Origin: JBBIMP01 sp037444305
Lineage (GTDB): Bacteria > Acidobacteriota > UBA6911
NCBI GenBank assembly: GCA_037444305.1
Contig: JBBIMP010000057.1
Coordinates: forward strand, 1 to 27,343
Length of the DNA stretch: 27,343 nt
Reading direction: 5' to 3'
The notes under the pieces were generated by a model. The model searched no databases, was not told the origin of the DNA, and saw nothing but the letters and a program-made list of their open reading frames with translations. Below are positions 7,100 to 17,640 of the stretch, piece by piece. The first letter of the stretch is position 1. Every line of letters begins with the position of its first letter. The position numbers and the translations under genes are program-made.

Positions 7100-8773
7100 T
7101 CAGCGAAAGCCATGCCCGTTCTGCACCTGAGTGTTTTTCCCTGCCAACAGCTTGCCGTAGATCCTCGCCAGTTCGTCGACCGGGAACTTTGGCCAGTGTG
7201 CGGCTTTCCCACCCTCGCATGCCAGCGCCTCGATTCCCGCTCCCTCCCCCAGAACTTCGCCGATGCAGGCGGCATCGATGCCCGCCTCACGCAGGGCCGC
7301 CAGGAGCCTCCCGACTTCCCCGGGCCTGCAGGTGATGAGGAGGCTGCCCGATCCGATCAATCCGAGGGGATCGATTCCGAGCGGAAGGCAAAGCATCTGA
7401 GTCTCTTCGAGGACCGGGATCCGGTCGCGGAAAATGCGGATTCTATTGCCGCCCGCTTCGCTGAGTTCCTCGAGAGCGGTGGCCAGGCCGCCTTCGGTTA
7501 CGTCGTGCATGGCGGTGGCGCAACCGGATTTGGCGGCGATCCGGGACTCGGGCAGAACACTGATGCCCGGTTCCGTCAGCAGCGCGGCGCACTTTTCGAT
7601 TTGTGCTCCGGTCAGGCCCCAAGCAGTCAGCGCCTCACCAAAATCGCGCGCCAGGATGGCGGTGCCTTCCACGGCGACGCCTTTTGTGAAAAGGATCCGG
7701 TCGCCCTCGCGCATGTTCTTTTTTTGGATCAGCCGGCCGGCCTCGACGGTACCGCAGGCGCAGGCAACCACCACAGGGCGGTTGACGGCGTCGGTGATTT
7801 CCGTGTGGCCTCCGCACAGCGTCATGCAGTTGCGATCCGCGGTTTCCCGGAGAGAAACCATCACCTCGCGGATCTCGGCAGCGCAGGTGCCGGGAGGAAA
7901 AAGGAGCGTGGCGAGCAGCCAGCGCGGATCGGCCCCGCTGGTCGCCAGATCATTCGCATTTACGGTGACGGCATAATGACCGATGGCCTCGGCGGCGAAG
8001 GTGACCGGGTCGGATTTGAGAACCAGCACCTCTTCCCCCTGCAGGCGAACGGCGGCGACATCCTCCCCAACGGCGGGCGGGATGAGGAGCGCAGTGTCCG
8101 GGTCGGGCAGGATATCGCCGAGGAAGCGGCGAAGGAGGTCGTTCGGCAGTTTTCCCTGCGGCAGGGCTGAGTGCAGCCGGACGATTTCCTCCAGCTCTTC
8201 GAGGTTGTGGATCGTGTGATCCGCCAGCGCTTCGCAGTCGGGCAGCAGGCGGCCGTTGCTCAAAAATACCGTGCGTGCGCCCGCCCGGCGCCCGGCTTCG
8301 ATGTCGAAGGTGAAGTCGCCGACCAGCAGCATTTCCTGCGGCGGCAGGCCGAACCTTCTCGCCGCTTCGTAAATTCCCTGTGGATCGGGCTTGGGGGCGA
8401 AAGGATCGTCACGAGAGAGGATGACGCAGAAATCCTCCGGACGCACCCGCTTGAAGTTTTCCAGCGCTTTGCGGATCGAGGCGAGACTGTTGCGGCTGAT
8501 GATGCCAAGTCTCAGACCCCGGTTTTTCAAGGATCGAACCATATCCTCCGCACCGTGGTTCGGTCTGGATATTTCGGCGGCCTCCGCCTCGAACCGGTCC
8601 AGTACGCGCACAGCCTCGGCTCTCTGCTCGGCCCCTGGAAGCGCCCGGATGAACTCGAGGATCGGCCGGCCCGCAGGGCAGCCGATCGCCTTGCGGATGG
8701 CGTCGAAGTCAAGGTTGCCGGGCTCGGTGAGGGTGCCGTCGAAATCGAACAGGACCGCCTTGATGTGGGGCAT
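7100..8773 (-). CDS. fusion of HAD-IA hydrolase and AIR-synthase/HypE-like domain
   Basis: This is one continuous 557-aa frame with two enzyme domains. Residues 1-215 form a HAD phosphatase: D10-x-D12 in LFDFDGTLTE, the motif II Ser in GIISRNS, a motif III Lys in APKPDP and motif IV GDFTFDIEAG. Residues about 225-540 form a PurM/HypE/ThiL-type ATP-binding domain (GEDVAAV, VNANDLATSGADPRW, CGGHTEIT, HDVTEGGLATALEEL, GLIGSGSLL). HAD enzymes of this branch remove phosphate from small molecules, whereas AIRS proteins activate carbonyl or carbamoyl groups with ATP. The joint substrate is unknown, and no hydrogenase or thiamine genes are nearby. GGGGAG lies upstream of the ATG. The TPR-like gene is 111 bp upstream on the same strand. 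The domain calls are firm; the pathway is not. Confidence 0.88.
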   Translation of the reverse strand: MPHIKAVLFDFDGTLTEPGNLDFDAIRKAIGCPAGRPILEFIRALPGAEQRAEAVRVLDRFEAEAAEISRPNHGAEDMVRSLKNRGLRLGIISRNSLASIRKALENFKRVRPEDFCVILSRDDPFAPKPDPQGIYEAARRFGLPPQEMLLVGDFTFDIEAGRRAGARTVFLSNGRLLPDCEALADHTIHNLEELEEIVRLHSALPQGKLPNDLLRRFLGDILPDPDTALLIPPAVGEDVAAVRLQGEEVLVLKSDPVTFAAEAIGHYAVTVNANDLATSGADPRWLLATLLFPPGTCAAEIREVMVSLRETADRNCMTLCGGHTEITDAVNRPVVVACACGTVEAGRLIQKKNMREGDRILFTKGVAVEGTAILARDFGEALTAWGLTGAQIEKCAALLTEPGISVLPESRIAAKSGCATAMHDVTEGGLATALEELSEAGGNRIRIFRDRIPVLEETQMLCLPLGIDPLGLIGSGSLLITCRPGEVGRLLAALREAGIDAACIGEVLGEGAGIEALACEGGKAAHWPKFPVDELARIYGKLLAGKNTQVQNGHGFR

Positions 8774-8884
8774 TGTTCACGCTCCCCGGAGAGAGTGGAG
8801 GAGCGATAAGTATATATTGTCAGCGGGCGCGGGTGCAGCCTTTCGTCAACGAAATGCTGCGTTTGAAAGCTGCGGCGGGGATAG

Positions 8885-9172
8885 TCACGGGTGCGAGGCT
8901 TCAAAGAGCGGCGCCGGATTCCGTTCCAGGAAGTCCTCGAATTTTTCGTCGGCGTCGGGGTCTTTGTTGAGCCTGTGCAGGGCGACCGAGAGGAACAGGC
9001 TCGCGTACGGGAAACGCCTGGCATCAATGCGGGAGAGCCGCTTTTGCGACAGCTTCCACTGCCGTTGCTGCAGTGCCAGGACACTCAGGAGACAGTGCAC
9101 CGTTTCAGTCTCGCTTCCCAACTCGACCGCCCTATGGAGCAACGTGTAACTGTCCCCGTAGCGCCGCTGCAT
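8885..9172 (-). CDS. TPR-like protein, probably 5'-truncated
   Basis: The 95-aa product is mostly helical with tetratricopeptide-like spacing (YTLLHRAVELGSETETVHCL, then ALQQRQWKLSQKRL). It ends with FEDFLERNPAPLFEASHP, which looks like a natural TPR protein C terminus. The same frame stays open and protein-like for 26 more codons upstream, to a stop at 9253-9251 (it includes LRHFAANVGLLRRM), yet has no usable start codon there. That suggests the 5' part of a longer gene has been lost. It lies 111 bp upstream of the HAD/AIRS gene in the same direction and is divergent from the redoxin gene. No specific function can be given. Confidence 0.5.
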   Translation of the reverse strand: MQRRYGDSYTLLHRAVELGSETETVHCLLSVLALQQRQWKLSQKRLSRIDARRFPYASLFLSVALHRLNKDPDADEKFEDFLERNPAPLFEASHP

Positions 9173-9255
9173 CCGCCGCAGAAGGCCGACGTTGGCCGCA
9201 AAATGGCGGAGGGAGAGGTTGCCACTGTTAGTACAGCATCTATGACCAAATCATC

Positions 9256-9284
9256 TTGAACGGTCGGCCGATCTGCCTTACTTT
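9256..9284 (+). promoter_or_regulatory. possible sigma-70 promoter for the redoxin gene
   Basis: TTGAAC (9256-9261), a 17-bp spacer and TACTTT (9279-9284) lie about 50 bp before the ATG at 9336. The -35 element is good and the -10 element is weak. A ribosome-binding site AAGGAG (9323-9328) follows. Confidence 0.3.
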
Positions 9285-9335
9285 GCATGGCGAAATACAG
9301 TTGCATCCAAATATCTCCAGTCAAGGAGTCGAAAG

Positions 9336-9917
9336 ATGGTAGCGACACCCTCCAACATGAAAGAGCTGGGAACGCCGGCGCCGGAAATCGGATTGCCCGA
9401 TGTCGTGACCGGCAAGAGGATATCCCTTGAATTGTTTGCCGGGAAGAAAGCGCTGCTGGTCATGTTCATTTCGCGGCATTGTCCCTTCGTTCAGTTGATC
9501 CAGGAGGAACTGGCGCGGATCGGGCGTGACTACGCCGGCCGCGGTGTCGGCATCGTGGCCATCTCCGCGAACGACGTTGCCAACTATCCCGAAGACGCAC
9601 CGGAGAAGCTGAAGGAGATGGCGCAGTCACTGGGTTTCGATTTTCCTTACTGTTACGACGAGGGCCAGGAGGTCGCGAAGGCTTATTCCGCGGCCTGCAC
9701 GCCCGACTTTTTCCTCTACGACGAGGAGCGGAAACTGGTGTACCGAGGACAACTGGACGATGCCAGGCCGGGGAACGAAAAGCCTGTCACGGGACGCGAT
9801 CTCCGCACCGCCATGGACGCCCTGCTTGCCGGGCGTCCGGTGCCCGCTGGGCAGAAGGCCAGCCTGGGCTGCAACATCAAGTGGAAGCCCGGCAACGAGC
9901 CCGACTACGCGAGATAA
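9336..9917 (+). CDS. thioredoxin-fold redoxin family protein (AhpC/TSA-like)
   Basis: This 193-aa cytoplasmic protein has a thioredoxin fold. The strand and active-site turn LLVMFISRHCPFVQLIQEEL places C49 where peroxidatic or CxxC cysteines sit. The second position is Val or Gln rather than Cys, as in the peroxiredoxin-like branch. The strand KAYSAACTPDFFLYDEERKL carries the cis-Pro region and C121. The conserved tail S-L-G-C-N-I-K-W-K-P-G-N-E-P is characteristic of a widespread 'thioredoxin family protein' whose substrate is unknown. The start is set by AAGGAG 7 nt upstream. The TonB receptor follows 63 bp later in the same direction and could be co-transcribed. It probably handles peroxides or thiols; this is inferred from the family. 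Confidence 0.9.
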   Translation: MVATPSNMKELGTPAPEIGLPDVVTGKRISLELFAGKKALLVMFISRHCPFVQLIQEELARIGRDYAGRGVGIVAISANDVANYPEDAPEKLKEMAQSLGFDFPYCYDEGQEVAKAYSAACTPDFFLYDEERKLVYRGQLDDARPGNEKPVTGRDLRTAMDALLAGRPVPAGQKASLGCNIKWKPGNEPDYAR

Positions 9918-9980
9918 GCCGGGTCCGAGAGAGCAACAGGATACGCTGTTCGGACCGCACCGATCTGCAGGAGGTTACCG

Positions 9981-12263
9981 ATGCGCAGACTAAGACGGGG
10001 ACAGGCTACCGTGTCCCTCTTCCTGCTGCTGGCAATGGCGCCGGCGGCAATGGCCGCGGAAAGTCCCGGCGGCGTTATTCACGGCAAGGTTGTAGACCAG
10101 GCCACCGGTGAGCCGCTGCGCAAAGTGCTGGTCATCCTGCGGGGATCGGAGCTTCAGACCGTAACCGACGACGAGGGGCTCTACAGGCTGGAAGGCGTTC
10201 CCGCCGGAAACTACACCCTCTACGTCTCCACGATAGGCTACCGCCTTCTCAAGAAAGACATCACGCTGGTAGACGGCGATTCGCAGGAGGTCCTGTTCAA
10301 CCTGGGACAGGAGGCTACTACTATCTCCGAGACCGTTCGCGTGACAGCTCCGGTTTTCGAGGAGATGGAGCGCGCGGCCGTGTCGCAGATCACCCTCAAC
10401 GCCACGGAGATCAAAAACCTCGGCAGCGTTCTGATCGACGACCCGCTCCGCTCGGTCCAGTCTCTCCCTGGCGTGGCCGCCGGGGACGATTTCCTGTCGG
10501 CTTACTCCGTGCGGGGCGGGAACTTCCTGAACAACGGCATTATGATCGACGGCGTTGTCGCTCACAATCCCGCGCACACGGTCCAGGGAACGCAGGAACC
10601 GACCGGGTCGGTCGCGATTCTGAACGGAGAACTGGTAGAGAGCATGGTGCTCTATACGGGCGCCTTTTCCGCGCGCTATGGCGACCGGACGGCCTCCTTT
10701 CTCGAGGTGGTGACGCGCGAGGGGAGCCGGGACCGCACCCGCGCCCGCACGTCGGTCAGCGGGACCCACGCAGCGTTCGTGGTCGAGGGACCCCTCGGGA
10801 GGTCCAAGCGCGGGTCCTGGGTCGCTTCGGCGCGGAAAACCTACGCCGACTATCTGATCCGGCGCATCGGACCCGAGGACAACATAGCCATGGGCTTCAC
10901 CGATGCGCAGGGGAAGCTAGTCTACGATCTGACGCCTACGCACCGGATCGGCACCACCTTCGTCTGGGGACGCGGGAAGCTGTCCAGGGATCCGCTGGTG
11001 CGGGGACCTTCCAGCCTCATCAAGGGCCTGAACAACGTCGGCACCGCCAACGCCTACTGGACCTGGATCGCCGGCTCGAAGGTCGTCTGGGAGAACCGGG
11101 TGTACGGCATCCGCGAGACCTTCGACAACCGGAACAAGTTCGCAGAACTGATGGACGACGGCCTCTACACGGAGGGCGCGCTGCGCAGCGATCTGAGCAT
11201 CCAGCTGGGCGGGCGGCACCGGATCGAAGCCGGTCTGCTCCACCGGAAGATACGCACCGAGATTCTTGATCGAAGGTACAGCAGCGCGCTGAAACAGTTC
11301 CGGGATTACGACTCGGTCAACGAAGACCACGGCCACACGTCGCTGTATGCCCAGAATCGATGGGTGATCCTGGACCGCAGGCTCAGCACTCATTTCGGTG
11401 TCCGCATCGAGAAGACCGGATTGACGGGCCAGACGATCGTCGATCCGCGCGCTTCGATCGAGCTGCGGCTGGCTGCCGGAAGCCGGATCGACGCCGGCTG
11501 GGGCGTTTACAGCCAGTTTCCGGAGGCCCTGCCGGTGCTCGGCAGAAACGGGAATCGCAGCCTGCGGGCGGAAACCGCGCGGCATTACGTCCTGGGGTAC
11601 GAACAGATGCTCGGGCTGCGGGGGCGGTTGCGCCTCGAGGTCTACGAGAAGCGGGAGTCCAACCTGTGGCGCAGCCGTGACAACCTCTTCCGGCTCGTAA
11701 ACGGCAAGGTGACTGCGCCCAACGCCAATTTCATCTTCGACAACGCACTGCGCGGCCGAATTCGCGGATTCGACCTGTTCGTTCAGCGGCGCAGCGCGAA
11801 CCGCCTCGCCGGCTGGGTCTCTTACAGCTACATGCATTCCCGGAGAACCGACCTGGTCACCGGCGAGGTCTACCCGGGGGAGTACGATCAGACCCACACG
11901 ATCAATGTCTACGGCAGTTACCGCTTTTCCGAAAGCTGGAACATGAGCGTGAAGTCGCGCCACGGCAGCGGGTTCCCCTATCCGGGCTATTTCGAAAAAC
12001 GCGGCTCGGACTTTTTTCTCACTACTGTGCGGAACGCCGAGCGCCTGCCCTATTACAGCCGCATCGACCTGCGTCTGAACAAGGCGTTTTACTTCACCCG
12101 CAGCAAGCTCTCCCTCTACTTCGAGGTGGTCAATGTTCTTCACCGGAAGAACAAGCGCTTCGAACAGATTTACAGCGTGAATGCGGCGACGCGGCGGATC
12201 AGTTTCGGGCAGGACTCCCTCATTCCTATCCTGCCAACCGCCGGCTTCGTCCTCGAATTCTGA
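9981..12263 (+). CDS. TonB-dependent outer-membrane receptor with carboxypeptidase-regulatory-like domain
   Basis: The 760-aa protein starts after a strong AGGAGG and carries a signal peptide (TVSLFLLLAMAPAAMAA). Residues about 30-115 are a carboxypeptidase-regulatory-like beta domain (GVIHGKVVDQATGEPLRKVL, then LYRLEGVPAGNYTLYVSTIG). Next is a plug domain with RSVQSLPGVAAGDDFLSAYS, VRGGNFLNNGIMIDGV and ALYTG-like strands ending in ARYGDRTASFLEVVTREG. The rest is a 22-strand-type barrel of alternating aromatic and polar residues, and the last residue is Phe (AGFVLEF), the signal for BAM assembly. Such receptors import large or scarce ligands using TonB energy. No substrate-specific neighbours are present, so the ligand is unknown. 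It ends convergent to trmL. Confidence 0.93.
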   Translation: MRRLRRGQATVSLFLLLAMAPAAMAAESPGGVIHGKVVDQATGEPLRKVLVILRGSELQTVTDDEGLYRLEGVPAGNYTLYVSTIGYRLLKKDITLVDGDSQEVLFNLGQEATTISETVRVTAPVFEEMERAAVSQITLNATEIKNLGSVLIDDPLRSVQSLPGVAAGDDFLSAYSVRGGNFLNNGIMIDGVVAHNPAHTVQGTQEPTGSVAILNGELVESMVLYTGAFSARYGDRTASFLEVVTREGSRDRTRARTSVSGTHAAFVVEGPLGRSKRGSWVASARKTYADYLIRRIGPEDNIAMGFTDAQGKLVYDLTPTHRIGTTFVWGRGKLSRDPLVRGPSSLIKGLNNVGTANAYWTWIAGSKVVWENRVYGIRETFDNRNKFAELMDDGLYTEGALRSDLSIQLGGRHRIEAGLLHRKIRTEILDRRYSSALKQFRDYDSVNEDHGHTSLYAQNRWVILDRRLSTHFGVRIEKTGLTGQTIVDPRASIELRLAAGSRIDAGWGVYSQFPEALPVLGRNGNRSLRAETARHYVLGYEQMLGLRGRLRLEVYEKRESNLWRSRDNLFRLVNGKVTAPNANFIFDNALRGRIRGFDLFVQRRSANRLAGWVSYSYMHSRRTDLVTGEVYPGEYDQTHTINVYGSYRFSESWNMSVKSRHGSGFPYPGYFEKRGSDFFLTTVRNAERLPYYSRIDLRLNKAFYFTRSKLSLYFEVVNVLHRKNKRFEQIYSVNAATRRISFGQDSLIPILPTAGFVLEF

Positions 12264-12309
12264 GGAGCGCGAGTGGAGCGATGCCGCCCGCGCAGGGATC
12301 GCAACCAAA

Positions 12310-12349
12310 AAGGCAGCTTGAAAAAGGAGATAGCTCTTTTTCGTGCCTT
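12310..12349. terminator. two-part hairpin between convergent genes
   Basis: An outer stem AAGGCA (12310-12315) pairs with TGCCTT (12344-12349). An inner stem GAAAAAGGAG pairs with CTCTTTTTC (12320-12342) with one bulged G. The T-run lies inside the structure on the plus strand, and the A-run becomes a T-run on the minus strand. Lying between the TonB receptor end and the trmL end, it may terminate both. Confidence 0.4.
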
Positions 12350-12392
12350 GGTATCTGTGTGGTGTGTTTTTTGCAACAGCCGCAGGAGATAT

Positions 12393-12899
12393 TTACCGGG
12401 AAACTTCCTGTCTTTCGGGGCAATGGAATCCCGGGCCGAGGATCTGGCGCAGCGCCTCGTAAACGGCGATTCCGACCGAGGTGGCGAGGTTCAGACTGCG
12501 GACATTGTCCGTCAGCAGGGGGATCCTGAGTGCGCTTTCCGGGTGGGCGAGGATCAACTCGGGCGGCAGCCCTGTGGACTCCGGTCCGAACACCAGGCAA
12601 TCTCCGCGGTGAAAGACGGCCTCGGTGAACAGCCTCCGTGCACGGGCGCTGAAGTAATACATTCCCGCCTCGGGCAGCGCGGCGCGCAGCTGCTCCAGGC
12701 TCTCTTCGCGGCGAAGATCGACGTGGGGCCAGTAATCCAGGCCGGCGCGTTTTACAGAACGGTCGTCGATGCGGAAACCGAGGGCGCCGACCAGGTGCAG
12801 CGGCAGGCGGTTGGCCGCGCAGAGGCGCGCGATGTTACCCGTGTTCGGGTGGATCTCCGGTCTGTAGAGCGCCACGTGGAGCAGGGCATTTTCCCTCAC
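12393..12899 (-). CDS. trmL: tRNA (cytidine/uridine-34 2'-O)-methyltransferase TrmL
   Basis: This is a SPOUT-fold methyltransferase that would use S-adenosylmethionine to methylate the 2'-O of the wobble nucleotide in tRNA-Leu. Family motifs are clear: RPEIHPNTGNIARLC at the start, LVFGPESTGLPPELI for the SAM knot, and VRSLNLATSVGIAVYEALRQ at the end. With the GTG start at 12899 the product is 168 aa, close to the usual 155-160. An in-frame ATG at 12941 would add 14 residues and overlap the upstream gene remnant by about 19 nt, so the start is uncertain; neither has a strong ribosome-binding site. It lies just downstream of the gutted peptidase gene, possibly once coupled to it. The ortholog call is good. 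Confidence 0.88.
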   Translation of the reverse strand: MRENALLHVALYRPEIHPNTGNIARLCAANRLPLHLVGALGFRIDDRSVKRAGLDYWPHVDLRREESLEQLRAALPEAGMYYFSARARRLFTEAVFHRGDCLVFGPESTGLPPELILAHPESALRIPLLTDNVRSLNLATSVGIAVYEALRQILGPGFHCPERQEVSR

Positions 12900-12922
12900 A
12901 TCCACTCTGCTGTCGTTGCCCG

Positions 12923-13191
12923 TCAAGGTTCGGCCAGCCATTTCTGGAGGATGTCGCCGGTGTCCACGCCGGTCACCTCGGCGAATATCCTGGGCACTCT
13001 CCATAACCCATGGGGATCGCCCGGGGGAAGGTGAAAGGCTGGGGCGCCCGCAGCGGTTCCGCCACCTTGATCGTGATTCTCAGGTGGGTTGCGCCGGGTT
13101 GCGCGTAATGGGCAAGGTATTCGACCGGTTCGCCCGCGGCAAGTGCCGGGAGCGTCGAAACGAGCATCATCAATAGAAGAGAGATTCTCAT
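12923..13191 (-). pseudogene. gutted secreted metallopeptidase gene (M61/M1-like ends only)
   Basis: A clear AAGGAG ribosome-binding site and signal peptide (MRISLLLMMLVSTLPALAAG) open a frame that reads 45 more plausible residues (LRITIKVAEPLRAPQPFTFP, then RAIPMGYGE). It hits a stop at 12975-12973. In another frame the sequence resumes as VPRIFAEVTGVDTGDILQKW and a few more residues to a TGA at 12925-12923. The start resembles M61-type secreted peptidases. The end resembles the last helix of M1/M61 catalytic domains, where E-x-T-G-x-D is common. The whole middle (several hundred residues, including any HExxH) is missing. The two ends recognised here support a large internal deletion with a frame change. 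The family name is tentative. Confidence 0.5.
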
Positions 13192-13296
13192 GATCGGCTC
13201 CTTGGCTAACCGATATTGAGCAGGTCTGTTGGTTTTCATTTTACCTCGGATCCTCACTGCGGCTGCAGCAAGTGGAGAAAAAACCTCGCAACGGTT

Positions 13297-13399
13297 CAGC
13301 GACGGGTTGCATCGATCACCAACACGGGTACAGACGCCTCCGTTCAGGCATATTGGCGGATGTCTACGGAGCCCGGAGCGACAGCGACGGGTTGCGTCG
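13297..13399. repeat. 18-bp imperfect direct repeat pair
   Basis: CAGCGACGGGTTGCATCG (13297-13314) recurs as CAGCGACGGGTTGCGTCG (13382-13399), 17 of 18 identical, with starts 85 bp apart. The second copy continues into a locally palindromic stretch (GCGACGGGTTGCGTCGC). This looks like a short dispersed intergenic repeat, but only two copies were noticed in the window. Confidence 0.5.
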
Positions 13400-13512
13400 C
13401 ATGATTGGGCGACCCGACCGCTCACTGGCGTTCGCTCCGTTTGCCGGATCCCTACAATACAGTCTTCCTGTGTTGCGGCTCTGCCACGCCACTGGCCAGG
13501 GCCCGGGGTTCC

Positions 13513-13541
13513 TTGACGTTTGCTGCGCTCAACCCTAAACT
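13513..13541 (+). promoter_or_regulatory. predicted sigma-70 promoter of acnA
   Basis: TTGACG (13513-13518), an exact 17-bp spacer and TAAACT (13536-13541) lie about 65 bp before the acnA ATG at 13606. Both boxes match the consensus in four to five of six positions. The leader has no obvious ribosome-binding site close to the ATG. Confidence 0.5.
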
Positions 13542-13605
13542 TCTATTTCCCTGTAGTCGGGAACAACTTCCATCTCGCTGACCGATTCAAAACCACGGGC
13601 AAGCC

Positions 13606-16314
<2,709 letters not shown>

Positions 16315-16329
16315 TCGGAAAATCGCTGC

Positions 16330-17514
16330 ATGGTCGATTCCGGGGAAGTCAAGGAAACCAAAACATCTGAATCCTCTTCCCCCGCGTCGCTCTCGCCGGC
16401 AGGACGGGGAGCCCGGCTGCTTTCGCTCGATGTCTTCCGCGGCGCGACGATCGCGGCGATGCTCCTGGTGAACAATCCCGGAACCTGGAGTGCCCTCTAC
16501 GCGCCCCTGAGGCACGCTGAGTGGCACGGCTGGACCTTCACCGACACCATCTTTCCGTTTTTCCTCTGGATTGTGGGCGTGTCCATGACGCTGTCCTTCG
16601 CCCGGCGGCTCGGGCGCGGCGACGGGCGGGCAGCGTTGCTGCTGCACGTCTGCCGCCGCTCGGCGATCCTGTTTCTCCTGGGGATCTTCCTGGCCGGTTT
16701 TCCTCGCTTCGATTTTTCCACCATCAGGATCCCGGGGGTGCTGCAGCGGATCGCCGTCTGCTATCTCTGCGCGGCAGTGATCTACCTGTTTTCGCGTCTG
16801 AGAGGGCAGCTCCTCTGGACCGCGGGGCTGCTGGGGATTTACTGGGTGCTGATGAAGCTGGTGCCCGTTCCGGGCTACGGCGCAGGCGTCCTGGAAAAGA
16901 TCGGAAACTTTGCCCAATACATTGACAGCATCATGCTGAGCGGGCACATGTGGTCGCAGTCCAAGGTGTGGGATCCCGAGGGAATCGTCAGCACAATACC
17001 TGCCATTGCCACGACGCTCCTGGGAGTCTTGACGGGACGCATCCTGCAGGCGCGCGTGGCGCCGGCGGAAAAGACCGCGTGGATCTTCATCGCGGGAAAC
17101 ACGCTCATGCTGGCGGGCGCGGTGATGAGCCTCTGGCTGCCGGTCAACAAGAGCCTCTGGACCAGTTCGTACGCCGTGCTGATGGCGGGACTGGCGGCCA
17201 ACTGCTTCGCCTTCTGCTACTGGGTCATCGACGTGAAGGGATGGCGACGCTGGACCCAGCCGCTCGTCGCCTACGGGATGAACGCCATCCTGATCTTTGT
17301 CCTGGCAGGCCTGCTGGCAAAGACGACGATCCTCATCAAGCTCACCGGCGCAGACGGCAAGCCGGTCTCGCTGGCCAGAGTAGTGTTTGAGACTGCCTAC
17401 CTGCCGCTGGCCTCGCCCGTGAATGCCTCCCTGCTGTACGCCCTGACTTATGTTGCGCTCTTCTGGGGCTTCGGCAGTCTGCTTTACCGGCGGGGATGGT
17501 TCGTCAAGATCTGA
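16330..17514 (+). CDS. NagX/HGSNAT-like membrane acyltransferase (DUF5009-type)
   Basis: The 394-aa protein has about ten predicted membrane helices after a soluble, Ser-rich N-terminal tail (about 30 residues). The core starts LLSLDVFRGATIAAMLLVNN, the hallmark of the heparan-alpha-glucosaminide N-acetyltransferase-like family. The segment AEWHGWTFTDTIFPFFLWIV, followed by GVSM, holds the conserved H-x-W and D-x-x-F-P-F-F motif, whose His carries the acetyl group in the human enzyme. IPGVLQRIAVCYL is also typical. Bacterial members (NagX) probably acetylate sugars or glycans across the inner membrane. It lies 15 nt after acnA without a clear ribosome-binding site, so it may rely on read-through. 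The family is sure; the substrate is unknown. Confidence 0.88.
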   Translation: MVDSGEVKETKTSESSSPASLSPAGRGARLLSLDVFRGATIAAMLLVNNPGTWSALYAPLRHAEWHGWTFTDTIFPFFLWIVGVSMTLSFARRLGRGDGRAALLLHVCRRSAILFLLGIFLAGFPRFDFSTIRIPGVLQRIAVCYLCAAVIYLFSRLRGQLLWTAGLLGIYWVLMKLVPVPGYGAGVLEKIGNFAQYIDSIMLSGHMWSQSKVWDPEGIVSTIPAIATTLLGVLTGRILQARVAPAEKTAWIFIAGNTLMLAGAVMSLWLPVNKSLWTSSYAVLMAGLAANCFAFCYWVIDVKGWRRWTQPLVAYGMNAILIFVLAGLLAKTTILIKLTGADGKPVSLARVVFETAYLPLASPVNASLLYALTYVALFWGFGSLLYRRGWFVKI

Positions 17515-17565
17515 CCGGCTTCATGGCGGAAGTTCCCGGACAAGACTCATCCCCGAGGGGAGATC

Positions 17566-17640
17566 ATGAAACGCTCGGCTTGCCGCAACAGCGGTGGAGA
17601 TCCCGTCGATAGGGATGTGACAAATGCGGGTACAGGATGA
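17566..17640 (+). CDS. 24-aa ORF with strong ribosome-binding site before the MutS-like gene
   Basis: GAGGGGAG (17555-17562) lies 3 nt before an ATG that encodes 24 residues ending in VTNAGTG. The frame overlaps the start of the MutS-like gene by 17 nt. The MutS-like ATG itself has no good ribosome-binding site, so this short ORF could deliver ribosomes to it. It is not similar to anything recognised and may be chance or another gene remnant. Confidence 0.3.
   Translation: MKRSACRNSGGDPVDRDVTNAGTG

Larger units (their letters stand above)
13192..13605. other. 414-bp intergenic region without a recognised gene
   Basis: No frame in this stretch looks like protein. It holds an imperfect direct repeat (separate entry), a promoter for acnA near its right end, and GC-rich short palindromes around 13490-13507 (CTGGCCAG, GGGCCC). 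The upstream signals of the divergent gutted peptidase gene, including its AAGGAG, lie at the left edge. Confidence 0.6.

Noticed and set aside
3688..8170. Very long plus-strand open frames opposite the protease and HAD/AIRS genes (up to about 600 codons)
   Set aside because: High GC content keeps the complementary frame open. The translated products show no recognisable motif, while the minus strand is motif-rich throughout.
10917..12308. A 463-codon minus-strand frame opposite the TonB receptor
   Set aside because: The receptor has signal peptide, plug and terminal Phe on the plus strand; the minus frame has no domain.
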